A DNA stretch of 8,334 bases from Bacteroidota bacterium. Its GTDB lineage: Bacteria; Bacteroidota; Bacteroidia; Bacteroidales; UBA932. This document shows, one piece after another, positions 1 through 7,469 of this stretch. Below the pieces are notes generated by a model, which saw only the letters and a program-made list of their open reading frames with translations, searched no databases and was not told the origin of the DNA. How positions within the stretch are numbered: position 1 is the stretch's first letter; each line of letters opens with the position of its first letter. The stretch is taken from the NCBI GenBank assembly GCA_017860395.1, contig JAGDMC010000057.1:1-8334 (forward strand). Direction: 5' to 3'. The position numbers and the translations under genes are program-made.

Positions 1-900
1 CTGATTTCCGGACTGGCTTCTGTTTCTATAAACAGCGAACCTGATATGTTGAAAAAATCAAATGCAATTCCATAAATAATCATGGACATGACAAGCAAAA
101 CAAGACCGTCTCCCGGATTTCCCAGCCCGAAGAGGCCAAAACGCAACACCCATGCAAATATGCTCATAAGTACCACTTTTTTGATGCCAAAACGGCTAAG
201 GAAAAATGGAATGGCAAGTATAAACAAGGTTTCGGACATTTGCGAGATTGACATTAAAATACCCGGATGGGTAACGGCAAATAGCGATGCGTAAGCGGGG
301 TTCTTTGCAAATTCCTGCAGGAACGGCGTTCCGAAGGTATTTGTTATTTGAAGGGCAGCACCAAGCAGCATTGCAAAAATAAAGAAAGTTGCAATTTTAG
401 GCTGTTTAAACAAGACAAAAGCATCGAGACCCAGCGAAGAGATAAGAGTCCTCTTCTTCTGCGATTTCGCAGGAGGGCAGCTTGGCATTGTGAATGCATA
501 AAGGCCCAGTATAAACGCTGCGGCAGAACCTATATAGAGCTGAAGCGGACTCAATGACCACCCGCATAAGTCAACCACCCACATAGCCATAATAAAACCA
601 ACGGTTCCCCATACCCTGATAGGAGGGAAATCTTTTACCACATCCATTCCCTTTAAGCAATGCGCCAATTAAATGGCATATTCCCAAAAGTTTTTCTGCG
701 TTTATCCATCTGTCTGCCACGACTCCCAGCAAACCCGGCATAAAAAGAGATGCAAGTCCCATAGTGGCATAAATGCCACCAACCTGGCCTCCCGTAAAAT
801 TCAGCTTGACAATCATATATCCCCCTAGAGAAATAAGCCATGATCCCCAGAGAAAAAACTGAAGGAAATTCATTAGCGTGAGGCGAAGTTTTGTACTCAT
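1..900 (-). pseudogene. Disrupted nucleoside:H+ symporter (NupG-type MFS), left end off window
   Basis: The ATG at 900 opens a reading frame typical of the Bacteroidetes nucleoside permease family, inner-membrane proteins that import nucleosides with protons. TM1 is FLQFFLWGSWLISLGGYM, TM2 is in GGIYATMGLASLFMPGLLGV, followed by the loop ADRWINAEKL. After HLIGALL the homology leaves this frame, which stops at 571-573. It resumes in another minus frame, open from 668 to the window edge, with MDVVKDFPPIRVWGTVGF, AFTMPSCPPAKSQKKR, IFAMLLGAALQITNTFG, SISQMSETLFILAIPFFL and FDFFNISGSLFIETEASPEI. From memory of the family, HLIGA and DVVKDFPP are normally separated by some 45-50 residues that complete TM3 and form TM4; here only a few codons lie between. 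So a segment is missing and the frame shifts. Substrate is inferred from family only. A sequencing or assembly error is the main alternative. The rest of the gene lies beyond position 1. Confidence 0.82.
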
Positions 901-929
901 AAATTCTTCTTTTTTATTATGGTTGAGCG

Positions 930-937
930 CAAATATA
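930..937 (-). promoter_or_regulatory. Candidate -7 element (TAnnTTTG) for the MFS transporter gene
   Basis: The minus strand reads TATATTTG here, an exact match to the Bacteroidetes -7 consensus TAnnTTTG, about 30 bases before the ATG at 900 and inside the 48-base gap after the lipoprotein gene. I find no good TTTG -33 element at the usual distance (that position reads ATCA), so the match rests on one box plus its position. It would let the transporter gene be transcribed apart from cutC and the lipoprotein gene. Confidence 0.45.
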
Positions 938-948
938 CGAAGAATTCA

Positions 949-3543
949 TTAGTAAAGTGATTTGCTTAGCAGATCTCCGATTCCAATTCTGTACCCCTCG
1001 GAATAAAAAATTATTTCGCCCTTACTGTTTACTATATAAATTAAAGGGTAGTTATCCCGGAAGGACTGATTTGTACTTTTAAGCATTGCGTCCATAAGCA
1101 TCGAGCCATTTTTAGTAACAAACTGTGATGATGCAGGGAGTTTGTTATAATTCTGCGAATTAAAGTCCTTTCTCAGATTATTTTCCGGAACCACGAACAA
1201 AAATTTGCCTCCCCATTTATCAAAAGCTGTTTTATGAATTGGCATTTCATTCATTACGTGCTTTGTAGGCTCTTTTTCTGGCTCAATAAAGCATATAACC
1301 AATCCGCCATTTTTGTATAATTCCCTGTCAATCCCTGCTCCGGCATTTCCATAAACTACCGAGTCGCGGTGCAATTGCGGAATATTGAGAGTCTTTGTCG
1401 TTTTGCCTTCTTCGGAAAGGTTGAAGAAGACATTTCTTGCGACAACTCTTCCGTCGGCATATCTGTTTCCTGCGGTGAGCCTGTAATATCCTTTATCCAG
1501 ACTTAGGGTTACAGGAAATTTTGCAACTCTTGGGTCGTTTTCATAATCAAGAGCCACAAATGAGCCGTTTTCATATCTTGAAAGAGTATAATACGACCAG
1601 TACTGTGGTATCGGTGAATTATTGTCTGAATTGTATTTTAAGACTAACATACCTTTTGCTTTGGACACGGATGCAGGAACAAGACTGACTGTAACCCATT
1701 TCCCTTTTTCATATACCTGAATCTGAGAAGTTGCAGGGTCCATTCTTGAGGGGATATTAAAACTCCGGCAAAGTGCAACATAAAAAATATTTATTGACTT
1801 AATATCTGCCCTTTTTATCTTAAAAACACCTGTCGGGGATATGGGGCAGCCGGAATAGTTCTGTTCACTATCCTGCACAATATTGTTTATCACCCATTCC
1901 CTTATTTCGTTTGCACCTGGTTCTGCAGAAAAAATATCTTTAAAATTTTCCTTCAAAATTGGCCTCCAGTCTCTTATCAGTTCCTTCGAAACAACAGGAG
2001 AGAGTATCCCATCAGTGTAAACAGCTTCGGTATAACCGGAAGATGCAGCATAGTCCTTTGTGTTGTCTATGTGGCTTTGTAAAATATTTGCAGGGGTGTC
2101 CCTGAGATCCTTGTCGGAAAGAGTGGAGAGTATTTGAAGAGCTTTTGGATTCTTTGAGTTATATTCTATAAAACCTGCTATTTCTTTATAATTCCCTTCG
2201 CTTCTGAATATAAAGCCGGCAACCAGGGCTGTATCAAGTTTGTATTTCTGAGCCAGCTTATATGAATCTTCTCTTTTCATAAATGTAGAAAGCCAGACAG
2301 AACGGAGAGAGTCTTCATATTTCAGTCGGGTATTATTTGCTGCAACTCCGGGAGATTTATCCTTAATATATCCCGCAAGGTTTTTTGGAGGGGTAATTTC
2401 CATCATCTCCTCATATTCTTCTCCGGGAACTCTGTCCAGCACTATTGCAATGCTATCGGTATCTGCCAGTGAGACTTTTTTGTAACCGTATTTACCGTCC
2501 TTTGATACCCAAACGATTAAATCTCCAAGTCCTGATATAATTTCCGAATAACCCTCACTGTTTGATTTATTATCAAAAATGGGATAGTAATCGGCATAAT
2601 TGTACAACAGATACTTCACATATGCTCCGGCTACTTTGTTATTATTCCCGTCAAGAACAGTTACGCCAAGCTTCCTGACACCGGTATAATTTTCCAGAAC
2701 ATTGATTTTTGTATAAAGAGGGAACTCTGTTTTACTCTCTTTCCCACAGTACCTGCCAAATACATTTGTATGTACCATCATTGCTCTTTTTGCAGGCTCT
2801 GTAAACCATGCCATGTTGAGTTCCGGTTCCGGCTCGCAGGCTCCCATGTAATACCATTTCCCGTCACACCATACTTCTACCCATGCATGGTTATCATCGG
2901 TATGAGCCCAGCGCGGGGTATAACACTGTCTTGCCGGGATACCGACTGCCCTCAGGGCAGTAACGGTAAGAGTCGACTCCTCCCCGCATCTTCCATATCC
3001 TGTAAGAATCGAAGCAAGTGGAGAAGATGTTCTTGAATCTGAGGGCCTGTATGTGATTTTTTCATGACACCAGTGATTCACCTCGAGAGCAGCATCATAC
3101 ATATTCATATCATTTATGCGTCCCTTGAGTTCCCGCAAAAAAACCATTCGAGCACTATCCAGATTTTCATTATTGACTCTTGGAGGCAGAACGAAATGGC
3201 GAAAAAGGTCATCAGGCACTTTTTTGCCCCAGGAGAACATACTCCTTGCTTCAAAAGATGCCTTAACTTCATTTAAGAAAAATTCCCCGTCATAATCTGC
3301 AATATCGTTTAATGACATATATGCATAAAGAAATTCCATTGCCTCACGCTCCCCGGGCTTCATCTCTGCTGTTGTAAAAATGCCAAATAACTCATTGTTC
3401 TTTTGAGATAACTCCGCTTTCCTCTTTTCGAATTGCGTTTTAACCTCTTTACTGTATGCAGAATCTTTTATAAATCTGTTTTTATCTCCGCAAGACAGAG
3501 TTACCATTATAAAAGCAAGAAGAGTTATAAATGAGTTTTTCAC
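949..3543 (-). CDS. Multidomain transglutaminase/PNGase-like lipoprotein
   Basis: An 864-residue exported protein. It starts with GTG two bases after the cutC stop; no ATG lies just upstream, and the signal peptide begins at this codon. Residues 1-17 are a lipoprotein signal peptide ending TLS before Cys18, predicting a lipid anchor in the cell envelope. Residues about 145-250 are a transglutaminase-like domain: nucleophile Cys186 in GYGRCGEES and His219 in DDNHAWVEVW. The third triad position is unclear, because GKWYYMGACEPEPE has Gly, Cys or Glu where Asp is expected; the GRCGE and CE signatures resemble peptide:N-glycanase. Residues about 285-372 look like a beta-sandwich (carboxypeptidase-regulatory-like). 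Residues about 546-625 (NIPSR, IQVYEKGKW) look like a second, Cys-less transglutaminase copy. Residues about 745-864 look thioredoxin-like (YPLIYIVNSKGEI) without CxxC. Role likely peptide or glycopeptide processing or binding; substrate unknown. It is probably co-transcribed with cutC. Confidence 0.85.
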   Translation of the reverse strand: MKNSFITLLAFIMVTLSCGDKNRFIKDSAYSKEVKTQFEKRKAELSQKNNELFGIFTTAEMKPGEREAMEFLYAYMSLNDIADYDGEFFLNEVKASFEARSMFSWGKKVPDDLFRHFVLPPRVNNENLDSARMVFLRELKGRINDMNMYDAALEVNHWCHEKITYRPSDSRTSSPLASILTGYGRCGEESTLTVTALRAVGIPARQCYTPRWAHTDDNHAWVEVWCDGKWYYMGACEPEPELNMAWFTEPAKRAMMVHTNVFGRYCGKESKTEFPLYTKINVLENYTGVRKLGVTVLDGNNNKVAGAYVKYLLYNYADYYPIFDNKSNSEGYSEIISGLGDLIVWVSKDGKYGYKKVSLADTDSIAIVLDRVPGEEYEEMMEITPPKNLAGYIKDKSPGVAANNTRLKYEDSLRSVWLSTFMKREDSYKLAQKYKLDTALVAGFIFRSEGNYKEIAGFIEYNSKNPKALQILSTLSDKDLRDTPANILQSHIDNTKDYAASSGYTEAVYTDGILSPVVSKELIRDWRPILKENFKDIFSAEPGANEIREWVINNIVQDSEQNYSGCPISPTGVFKIKRADIKSINIFYVALCRSFNIPSRMDPATSQIQVYEKGKWVTVSLVPASVSKAKGMLVLKYNSDNNSPIPQYWSYYTLSRYENGSFVALDYENDPRVAKFPVTLSLDKGYYRLTAGNRYADGRVVARNVFFNLSEEGKTTKTLNIPQLHRDSVVYGNAGAGIDRELYKNGGLVICFIEPEKEPTKHVMNEMPIHKTAFDKWGGKFLFVVPENNLRKDFNSQNYNKLPASSQFVTKNGSMLMDAMLKSTNQSFRDNYPLIYIVNSKGEIIFYSEGYRIGIGDLLSKSLY

Positions 3544-3545
3544 GG

Positions 3546-4289
3546 CTAACTGTATTTTATTACTAAATCTTTTGTTTTGGCTACAACTTCCCTTATTATA
3601 GATTCTGATGATTCATTGTGAAAAAAAAGTCCCGAAACAGTTGAACTTTTGAATTCCATTCTGCTTTTAACCGGAGATTTTGCCGAAAAGTGGACCTCAT
3701 CAAAATGCGTATCCCTGTATATTTCTGTTAAATTTCCGGGAGTTACTCCGCTGCCCACAAGAATTTTAATCCTGCCTGCCGATTTACTTATTATTTTTTT
3801 AAGCAGATCTTTTCCTTCCAAAGCGGTGGAATAGAGGCCTGATGTCAGGATTCTGTTGCAACCGCATGCAATAATGTCTTCAAGAGCCTTTTCCCAGTTG
3901 TTGCATCTGTCAAAAGCCCGGTGGAATGTAACTTCCATTTTCCCTGCGACCTCAATACTCTTCATAAGTTTATCGGTATCTACAGAACCGTCAGGATTTA
4001 AAAATCCTACTACGACACCTTTTGCACCTGCCTCCCGGCAAAACTCGATATCCTCCAGAATGATTTCAAATTCTGTTTCGTTATACATAAAGTCTCCAGG
4101 ACGGGGACGAATGAGTACCATTACCTCCAGCTTCAAATTCTCACAACACCATTTTGTAAGTGCCGGAGAGGGAGTAAGACCGCCTTCGGATAAAGCCTGG
4201 CATAATTCAATCCGGTCTGCACCCCCAGCCTCTGCTGCAATTGCAGAATTAACTGTTTCTGCACATACCTCCGTAATAATTTTTTTCAT
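3546..4289 (-). CDS. cutC: CutC family protein (TIM barrel)
   Basis: At 247 residues this is the usual length for CutC (PF03932), a cytoplasmic TIM-barrel family. The family signature is clear: GADRIELC (23-30), SEGGLTPS (34-41), LIRPRPGDFMY (59-69), VVVGFLNPDGSVD (92-104), VTFHRAFD (120-127), RILTSG (146-151), LVGSGVTPGN (177-186) and EVHFSA (198-203). The family is named for copper tolerance in E. coli, but that phenotype was later attributed to the small RNA MicL encoded in the cutC region, so the biochemical role is uncertain and 'copper homeostasis' should be read as a family label. ATG start with no Shine-Dalgarno sequence, as is usual in this phylum. The TAG stop lies two bases before the GTG of the transglutaminase-like lipoprotein, so the two are almost certainly one transcript. 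A candidate promoter is at 4309-4340. Confidence 0.95.
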   Translation of the reverse strand: MKKIITEVCAETVNSAIAAEAGGADRIELCQALSEGGLTPSPALTKWCCENLKLEVMVLIRPRPGDFMYNETEFEIILEDIEFCREAGAKGVVVGFLNPDGSVDTDKLMKSIEVAGKMEVTFHRAFDRCNNWEKALEDIIACGCNRILTSGLYSTALEGKDLLKKIISKSAGRIKILVGSGVTPGNLTEIYRDTHFDEVHFSAKSPVKSRMEFKSSTVSGLFFHNESSESIIREVVAKTKDLVIKYS

Positions 4290-4308
4290 GATGAATTATT
4301 GTTTATTA

Positions 4309-4340
4309 CAAATTTCGAGTTAAAGATTCATTTATGCAAA
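4309..4340 (-). promoter_or_regulatory. Candidate Bacteroidetes promoter for cutC and the lipoprotein gene
   Basis: On the minus strand a TTTG (4340-4337) is followed after 20 bases by GAAATTTG (4316-4309). This resembles the Bacteroidetes -33 TTTG / -7 TAnnTTTG arrangement with the expected spacing and one mismatch (G for the first T). It lies just past the ribosomal operon terminator and about 20 bases before the cutC ATG, so the leader would be very short. The call is tentative because the region is A/T-rich and such matches arise by chance. Confidence 0.35.
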
Positions 4341-4360
4341 AAAGAATTTGGAGACTAATA

Positions 4361-4396
4361 AACAAAAGAGGGCCAACCCTGCGGTTAGCCCTCTTT
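4361..4396 (-). terminator. Intrinsic terminator of the ribosomal protein operon
   Basis: Minus-strand RNA from 4396 to 4365 folds into a 14-bp stem, AAAGAGGGCUAACC with GGUUGGCCCUCUUU, closed by the 4-base loop GCAG. One pair is G-U, which on the plus strand becomes a C/A mismatch, so the hairpin is perfect only for transcription leaving rplQ. A U-rich run (UUUU, G, UUU) follows and partly overlaps the stem base. It starts 26 bases after the rplQ stop codon and separates the ribosomal operon from cutC. Confidence 0.88.
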
Positions 4397-4422
4397 CTAT
4401 CTATTTTATAAAAATTCAGTGA

Positions 4423-5010
4423 TTACTTTCCCTGAGTTTTACGCTGAGTTGTTGGTTTTGCAGCAGCTTTAGCCTTTGGAGCAGCTGTTTTTGCTTTAGG
4501 AGCAACAGCTTTAGCTTTTGGTTCTGCTTTTGCCTTAGGAGCTTTTGGAGTTTTAGGCTCACCTGATTCAGCAGCGTCAGTTGCTTTTTTAACACCACTA
4601 CGGCGTGTAGCAGCTTTCTTAACCTCAGTTTTGGCACCTGAAATCATTACCTCATTGAAGTCTACCAGTTCAATCATTGCCATGTCGGCAGCGTCACCCT
4701 GACGGAAACCGAGTTTTAAAACTCGTGTGTATCCTCCCGGACGATCAGCAATCTTAGGAGCAATTACACGGAACAATTCGGTAATCGCCTCTTTTTGCTT
4801 TAGGTAAGAAAAAACTGTACGACGGGAGTGTGTAGTGTCGTCTTTAGATTTTGTAATCAACGGCTCTACATATACTCTTAATGCTTTTGCTTTAGCAAGA
4901 GTGGTCTCAATTCTTTTGTGCAAAATGAGAGATGATGCCATATTTGCCAACATCGCTTTACGGTGTCCGCTTTTACGGCCTAAGTGGTTAAATTTTTTAT
5001 TGTGCCTCAT
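4423..5010 (-). CDS. rplQ: 50S ribosomal protein L17 (bL17) with repetitive basic tail
   Basis: Residues 1-118 are the conserved bL17 core of the large ribosomal subunit: [20 protein letters not shown] at the start, [15 protein letters not shown] (31-45), [17 protein letters not shown] (48-64), and [19 protein letters not shown] (88-106). Residues 119-195 form a low-complexity Lys/Ala/Pro tail, making the protein 195 residues against 127 in E. coli. The tail is likely disordered and contains three consecutive PKAKAxA-type heptapeptides. Tails on L17 are common in this phylum; their role is not known to me. The ATG at 5010 lies inside the end of rpoA, overlapping it by 14 bases, so translation is probably coupled. 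It is the last gene of the operon, followed by a strong terminator. Confidence 0.98.
   Translation of the reverse strand: MRHNKKFNHLGRKSGHRKAMLANMASSLILHKRIETTLAKAKALRVYVEPLITKSKDDTTHSRRTVFSYLKQKEAITELFRVIAPKIADRPGGYTRVLKLGFRQGDAADMAMIELVDFNEVMISGAKTEVKKAATRRSGVKKATDAAESGEPKTPKAPKAKAEPKAKAVAPKAKTAAPKAKAAAKPTTQRKTQGK
4459..4521 (-). repeat. Three tandem 21-base units encoding PKAKAxA in the L17 tail
   Basis: L17 residues 164-184 read [21 protein letters not shown]: three heptapeptides in register, encoded by 63 bases. Looser PKAP and PKAKAE units precede them (residues 155-163). The units are alike but not identical in DNA, with synonymous changes at third positions, so the peptide pattern is kept rather than freshly duplicated. 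Such runs are prone to length change by replication slippage. Confidence 0.85.
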
Positions 5011-6010
5011 GTTTAATTACTTTCTTTTCAATGTTATACTTAGTCACATCCATGCCAAAGCTCAGCTTTAGTCTCTCAACAAGCATATCAATTTCAGTAA
5101 GCGACTTTTTACCAAAGTTTCTGAATTTCATAAGCTCGTTTCTTTGCAGCGATACTAAATCGGCAAAAGTTTCGATGTCAGCAGCCTTTAGACAGTTTAA
5201 TGCTCTCACCGAAAGTTCCATGTCCGAAAGTTTAGTAAGAAGAAGGTGACGCATTCTGAGTGACTCTTCGTCAAGTTCATTGCTCACAACCTCTACCGGA
5301 GTCTCGAGAGAAATTTTCTCATCCGAGAATAACATAAAGTGATGTATTAAAATCTTAGCCGCCTCTTTAAGGGCCTCTTTTGGATGAATTGAACCGTCTG
5401 TAGTTATCTCTAAATTCAATTTTTCGTAGTCGGTCTTCTGTTCAACGCGCCAGTTTTCAACGAAGTATTTTACGTTCTTGATTGGGGTAAAAATTGCATC
5501 GATTGGAATAAGTCCAAACGGTGCCTCTTCAACCTTATTCTCCTCGGCAGGTACATATCCTCTTCCCTTGTTAATTCTTAACTCAATTGAAAGAGTAACA
5601 GAAGGCTCCATTGAGCAGATATGCCAGTCCGGGTTCAAAACTTTGAACGATGAGAGTTGTTTTGAAATGTCCTCTGCAGTAAATTCTTGCTTTCCGCTAA
5701 CTGTAACTGTTACAATCTCTGAATCTTCACCTTCGACCATCCTTTTGAAACGGACTTGTTTAAGGTTAAGGATAATGTCAACTACAGTCTCAATTACGCC
5801 GGGTATTGTTGCAAATTCATGATCTACACCCTGTATTTTGATTGCGGTTATAGCATATCCCTCAAGAGAGGATAACAGAATTCGACGCAAAGCGTTACCA
5901 ACTGTGATGCCGTAACCCGGCTCCAGCGGACGGAACTCAAAGCGACCGAATGTTTCGGTAGCGTCAAGCATTATTACCTTATCCGGTTTTTGAAATGCTA
6001 ATATTGCCAT
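4997..6010 (-). CDS. rpoA: DNA-directed RNA polymerase subunit alpha
   Basis: At 337 residues, near the E. coli length of 329. The N-terminal domain (about 1-235) dimerises and scaffolds beta and beta'; it carries [14 protein letters not shown] (38-51) and NLKQVRF (82-88). A short linker leads to the C-terminal domain (about 255-325), which contacts UP-element DNA and activators. It contains [16 protein letters not shown] (266-281) and [13 protein letters not shown] (298-310). The residues corresponding to E. coli R265, N268, C269, G296, K298 and S299 are kept here as R269, N272, C273, G300, K302 and S303, so minor-groove DNA contact is expected to be intact. The gene sits eight bases after rpsD and overlaps rplQ by 14 bases. 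The start ATG is preceded by an A-rich stretch, not a Shine-Dalgarno sequence. Confidence 0.99.
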   Translation of the reverse strand: MAILAFQKPDKVIMLDATETFGRFEFRPLEPGYGITVGNALRRILLSSLEGYAITAIKIQGVDHEFATIPGVIETVVDIILNLKQVRFKRMVEGEDSEIVTVTVSGKQEFTAEDISKQLSSFKVLNPDWHICSMEPSVTLSIELRINKGRGYVPAEENKVEEAPFGLIPIDAIFTPIKNVKYFVENWRVEQKTDYEKLNLEITTDGSIHPKEALKEAAKILIHHFMLFSDEKISLETPVEVVSNELDEESLRMRHLLLTKLSDMELSVRALNCLKAADIETFADLVSLQRNELMKFRNFGKKSLTEIDMLVERLKLSFGMDVTKYNIEKKVIKHEAQ

Positions 6011-6018
6011 TTTATTTT

Positions 6019-6624
6019 TTATTTAGAGTATAACTCAACAATTAACTGCTCGTTTATGTTTTCAGGTATCTCAGATCTTTCCGGAAGATTAAGTAATTTT
6101 CCAGATAAAGAAAGGCCGTCCCATTCAATCCAGGCAAATCTGCTTGCACTTTTTGAAACATTTTCCTGAATAACCTCTAAACTCTTTGATCTTTCGCGTA
6201 CACCAATGATTTCACCCGGCTTAATGAGAGTAGATGGAATGTTGCATACTTCACCATTAAGGACAATGTGGCAGTGTGTCACAAGTTGTCTTGCAGCAGC
6301 TCTTGAAGGAGCTACGCCCATACGGAACACCAGGTTGTCAAGACGTGTTTCAAGAAGGAAAAGAAGGTTTTCACCTTTACGTCCTTTCATTTTTGACGCC
6401 TTTTCATAAAGATTGCGGAATTGTCTTTCCATCAATCCGTATGTATATTTAACTTTTTGTTTTTCCTTTAGCTGAACGCCATACTCAGAAGATTTTTTGC
6501 GCTTCTTAGCCATTCCGTGTTGTCCGGGAGGATAGCTCTTCTTTTCGTAACTTTTATCCGGGCCAAAAACCGGCTCTCCAAATTTGCGGGCAATTTTTGT
6601 AGAAGGCCCTGTATATCTTGCCAT
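6019..6624 (-). CDS. rpsD: 30S ribosomal protein S4 (uS4)
   Basis: A 201-residue primary 16S rRNA-binding protein of the 30S body that nucleates small-subunit assembly. It starts [17 protein letters not shown], with SYPPGQHG at 30-37. The S4 RNA-binding fold lies at about 92-145 ([20 protein letters not shown], then [10 protein letters not shown] and [13 protein letters not shown]). The N-terminal extension has no cysteine (first Cys is 118), so this is the zinc-free form, unlike S4 proteins with a four-Cys zinc knuckle. In E. coli S4 also represses its operon by binding an rpsM leader; I see no comparable leader here. The gene follows rpsK by 29 bases and precedes rpoA by eight. Confidence 0.99.
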   Translation of the reverse strand: MARYTGPSTKIARKFGEPVFGPDKSYEKKSYPPGQHGMAKKRKKSSEYGVQLKEKQKVKYTYGLMERQFRNLYEKASKMKGRKGENLLFLLETRLDNLVFRMGVAPSRAAARQLVTHCHIVLNGEVCNIPSTLIKPGEIIGVRERSKSLEVIQENVSKSASRFAWIEWDGLSLSGKLLNLPERSEIPENINEQLIVELYSK

Positions 6625-6653
6625 ATTAACTTATTTAATCAATTATTAAGGAT

Positions 6654-7046
6654 TTATACTCTACGGCGGCCTTTAGGACGGCAACCATTATGAGGAAGCG
6701 GAGTAACATCGACAATCTCTGTAACTTCTATTCCTGTTCCGTGAATTGTACGGATTGCCGATTCGCGTCCTGCACCCGGACCTTTTACATATGCCTTAAC
6801 TTTACGAAGACCTAAATCAAAAGCTACCTTAGCACAGTCTGCAGCTGCAGTTTGCGCTGCATAGGGAGTATTCTTTTTTGAACCTCTGAAACCCATTTTA
6901 CCGGCAGATGACCAGCTAATTACCTGTCCTTCATTGTTAGTCAGAGTAACTATAACATTGTTAAATGTCGAAGAGATATGGGCTTGTCCATAAGCTTCAA
7001 TTTTAACAACTTTCTTTTTATTTGTTGTTCCTGTCTTTTTTGCCAT
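6654..7046 (-). CDS. rpsK: 30S ribosomal protein S11 (uS11)
   Basis: A 130-residue protein of the 30S platform near the E site, essentially the family length. Visible landmarks are [19 protein letters not shown] (22-40), [20 protein letters not shown] (43-62), [14 protein letters not shown] (87-100) and the C-terminal [17 protein letters not shown] (114-130). The PHNG motif contains the Asn-Gly pair (Asn120) that corresponds to the isoaspartate site known in E. coli S11. The C-terminus reads RPKGRRRV where most family members have RPPKRRRV, a small variation. It sits ten bases after rpsM and has no Shine-Dalgarno sequence. Confidence 0.99.
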   Translation of the reverse strand: MAKKTGTTNKKKVVKIEAYGQAHISSTFNNVIVTLTNNEGQVISWSSAGKMGFRGSKKNTPYAAQTAAADCAKVAFDLGLRKVKAYVKGPGAGRESAIRTIHGTGIEVTEIVDVTPLPHNGCRPKGRRRV

Positions 7047-7056
7047 GATTTAGGTA

Positions 7057-7434
7057 CTATTTAGTTGCTTTCTTCTTATTAGCTACTGTTTTCTTCTTAC
7101 CCTTACGAGTACGTGCATTATTCTTAGTTGACTGACCACGGGTAGGCAGTCCCAGACGATGTCTGATGCCTCTGTAGCAGCCTATGTCCATCAATCGCTT
7201 GATGTTCAGTTGTACCGATGAACGTAGTTCACCTTCGATTTTGAATTCGGACGAAATCATCGCTCTGATTCCGGCAACTTGTTCGTCATTCCAATCCTTA
7301 ACCTTGGTGTTAAAATCTATACCAAGTTTTGATAGAATTGTTTGGGCCGAACTCCGACCTATTCCATAGATATAGGTCAAGCCTATCTCTCCACGCTTAT
7401 TGTTTGGTAAATCAACTCCGGCTATACGTGCCAT
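7057..7434 (-). CDS. rpsM: 30S ribosomal protein S13 (uS13)
   Basis: A 125-residue protein of the 30S head that contacts the P-site tRNA and the 50S subunit through intersubunit bridges. The N-terminal part has [20 protein letters not shown] and the helix-two-turns-helix segment [20 protein letters not shown] (21-40). The basic C-terminal half has [17 protein letters not shown] (85-101) and [13 protein letters not shown] (103-115), ending in a Lys-rich tail that reaches the tRNA. It is slightly longer than E. coli S13 (118). The 35-base gap from rpmJ is A/T-rich with no visible regulatory structure. Confidence 0.99.
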   Translation of the reverse strand: MARIAGVDLPNNKRGEIGLTYIYGIGRSSAQTILSKLGIDFNTKVKDWNDEQVAGIRAMISSEFKIEGELRSSVQLNIKRLMDIGCYRGIRHRLGLPTRGQSTKNNARTRKGKKKTVANKKKATK

Positions 7435-7469
7435 AATTTATTTTTCTCTTTATTGTTTACTATTAAAAA

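Noticed and set aside
82..557. Plus-strand open frames at 82-294 and 348-557
   Set aside because: They lie opposite the transporter sequence, which has clear membrane-protein homology on the minus strand; the plus-strand products look like nothing known.
571..900. Programmed frameshift as an explanation for the transporter gene
   Set aside because: A frameshift alone would not supply the missing TM3-TM4 segment, so a deletion or misassembly is needed in any case.
902..946. Inverted repeat AATTCTTC / GAAGAATT flanking the -7 element
   Set aside because: The arms are only 8 bp, A/T-rich and 29 bases apart, with no U-run in the right place. It could be an operator but chance is a sufficient explanation.
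3856..4323. 155-residue plus-strand open frame opposite cutC
   Set aside because: It is antisense to a clear CutC gene, has no recognisable domain, and its composition follows from the opposite-strand codons.
4416..4637. Leu/Lys-rich 73-residue minus-strand frame overlapping rplQ
   Set aside because: It is the alternate-frame reading of the repetitive L17 tail; the real frame gives the conserved L17 core and continues through the tail.
7435..7469. Possible S4-binding leader before rpsM, as in the E. coli alpha operon
   Set aside because: Only 35 A/T-rich bases separate rpmJ and rpsM, with no G/C helices that could form the known pseudoknot.
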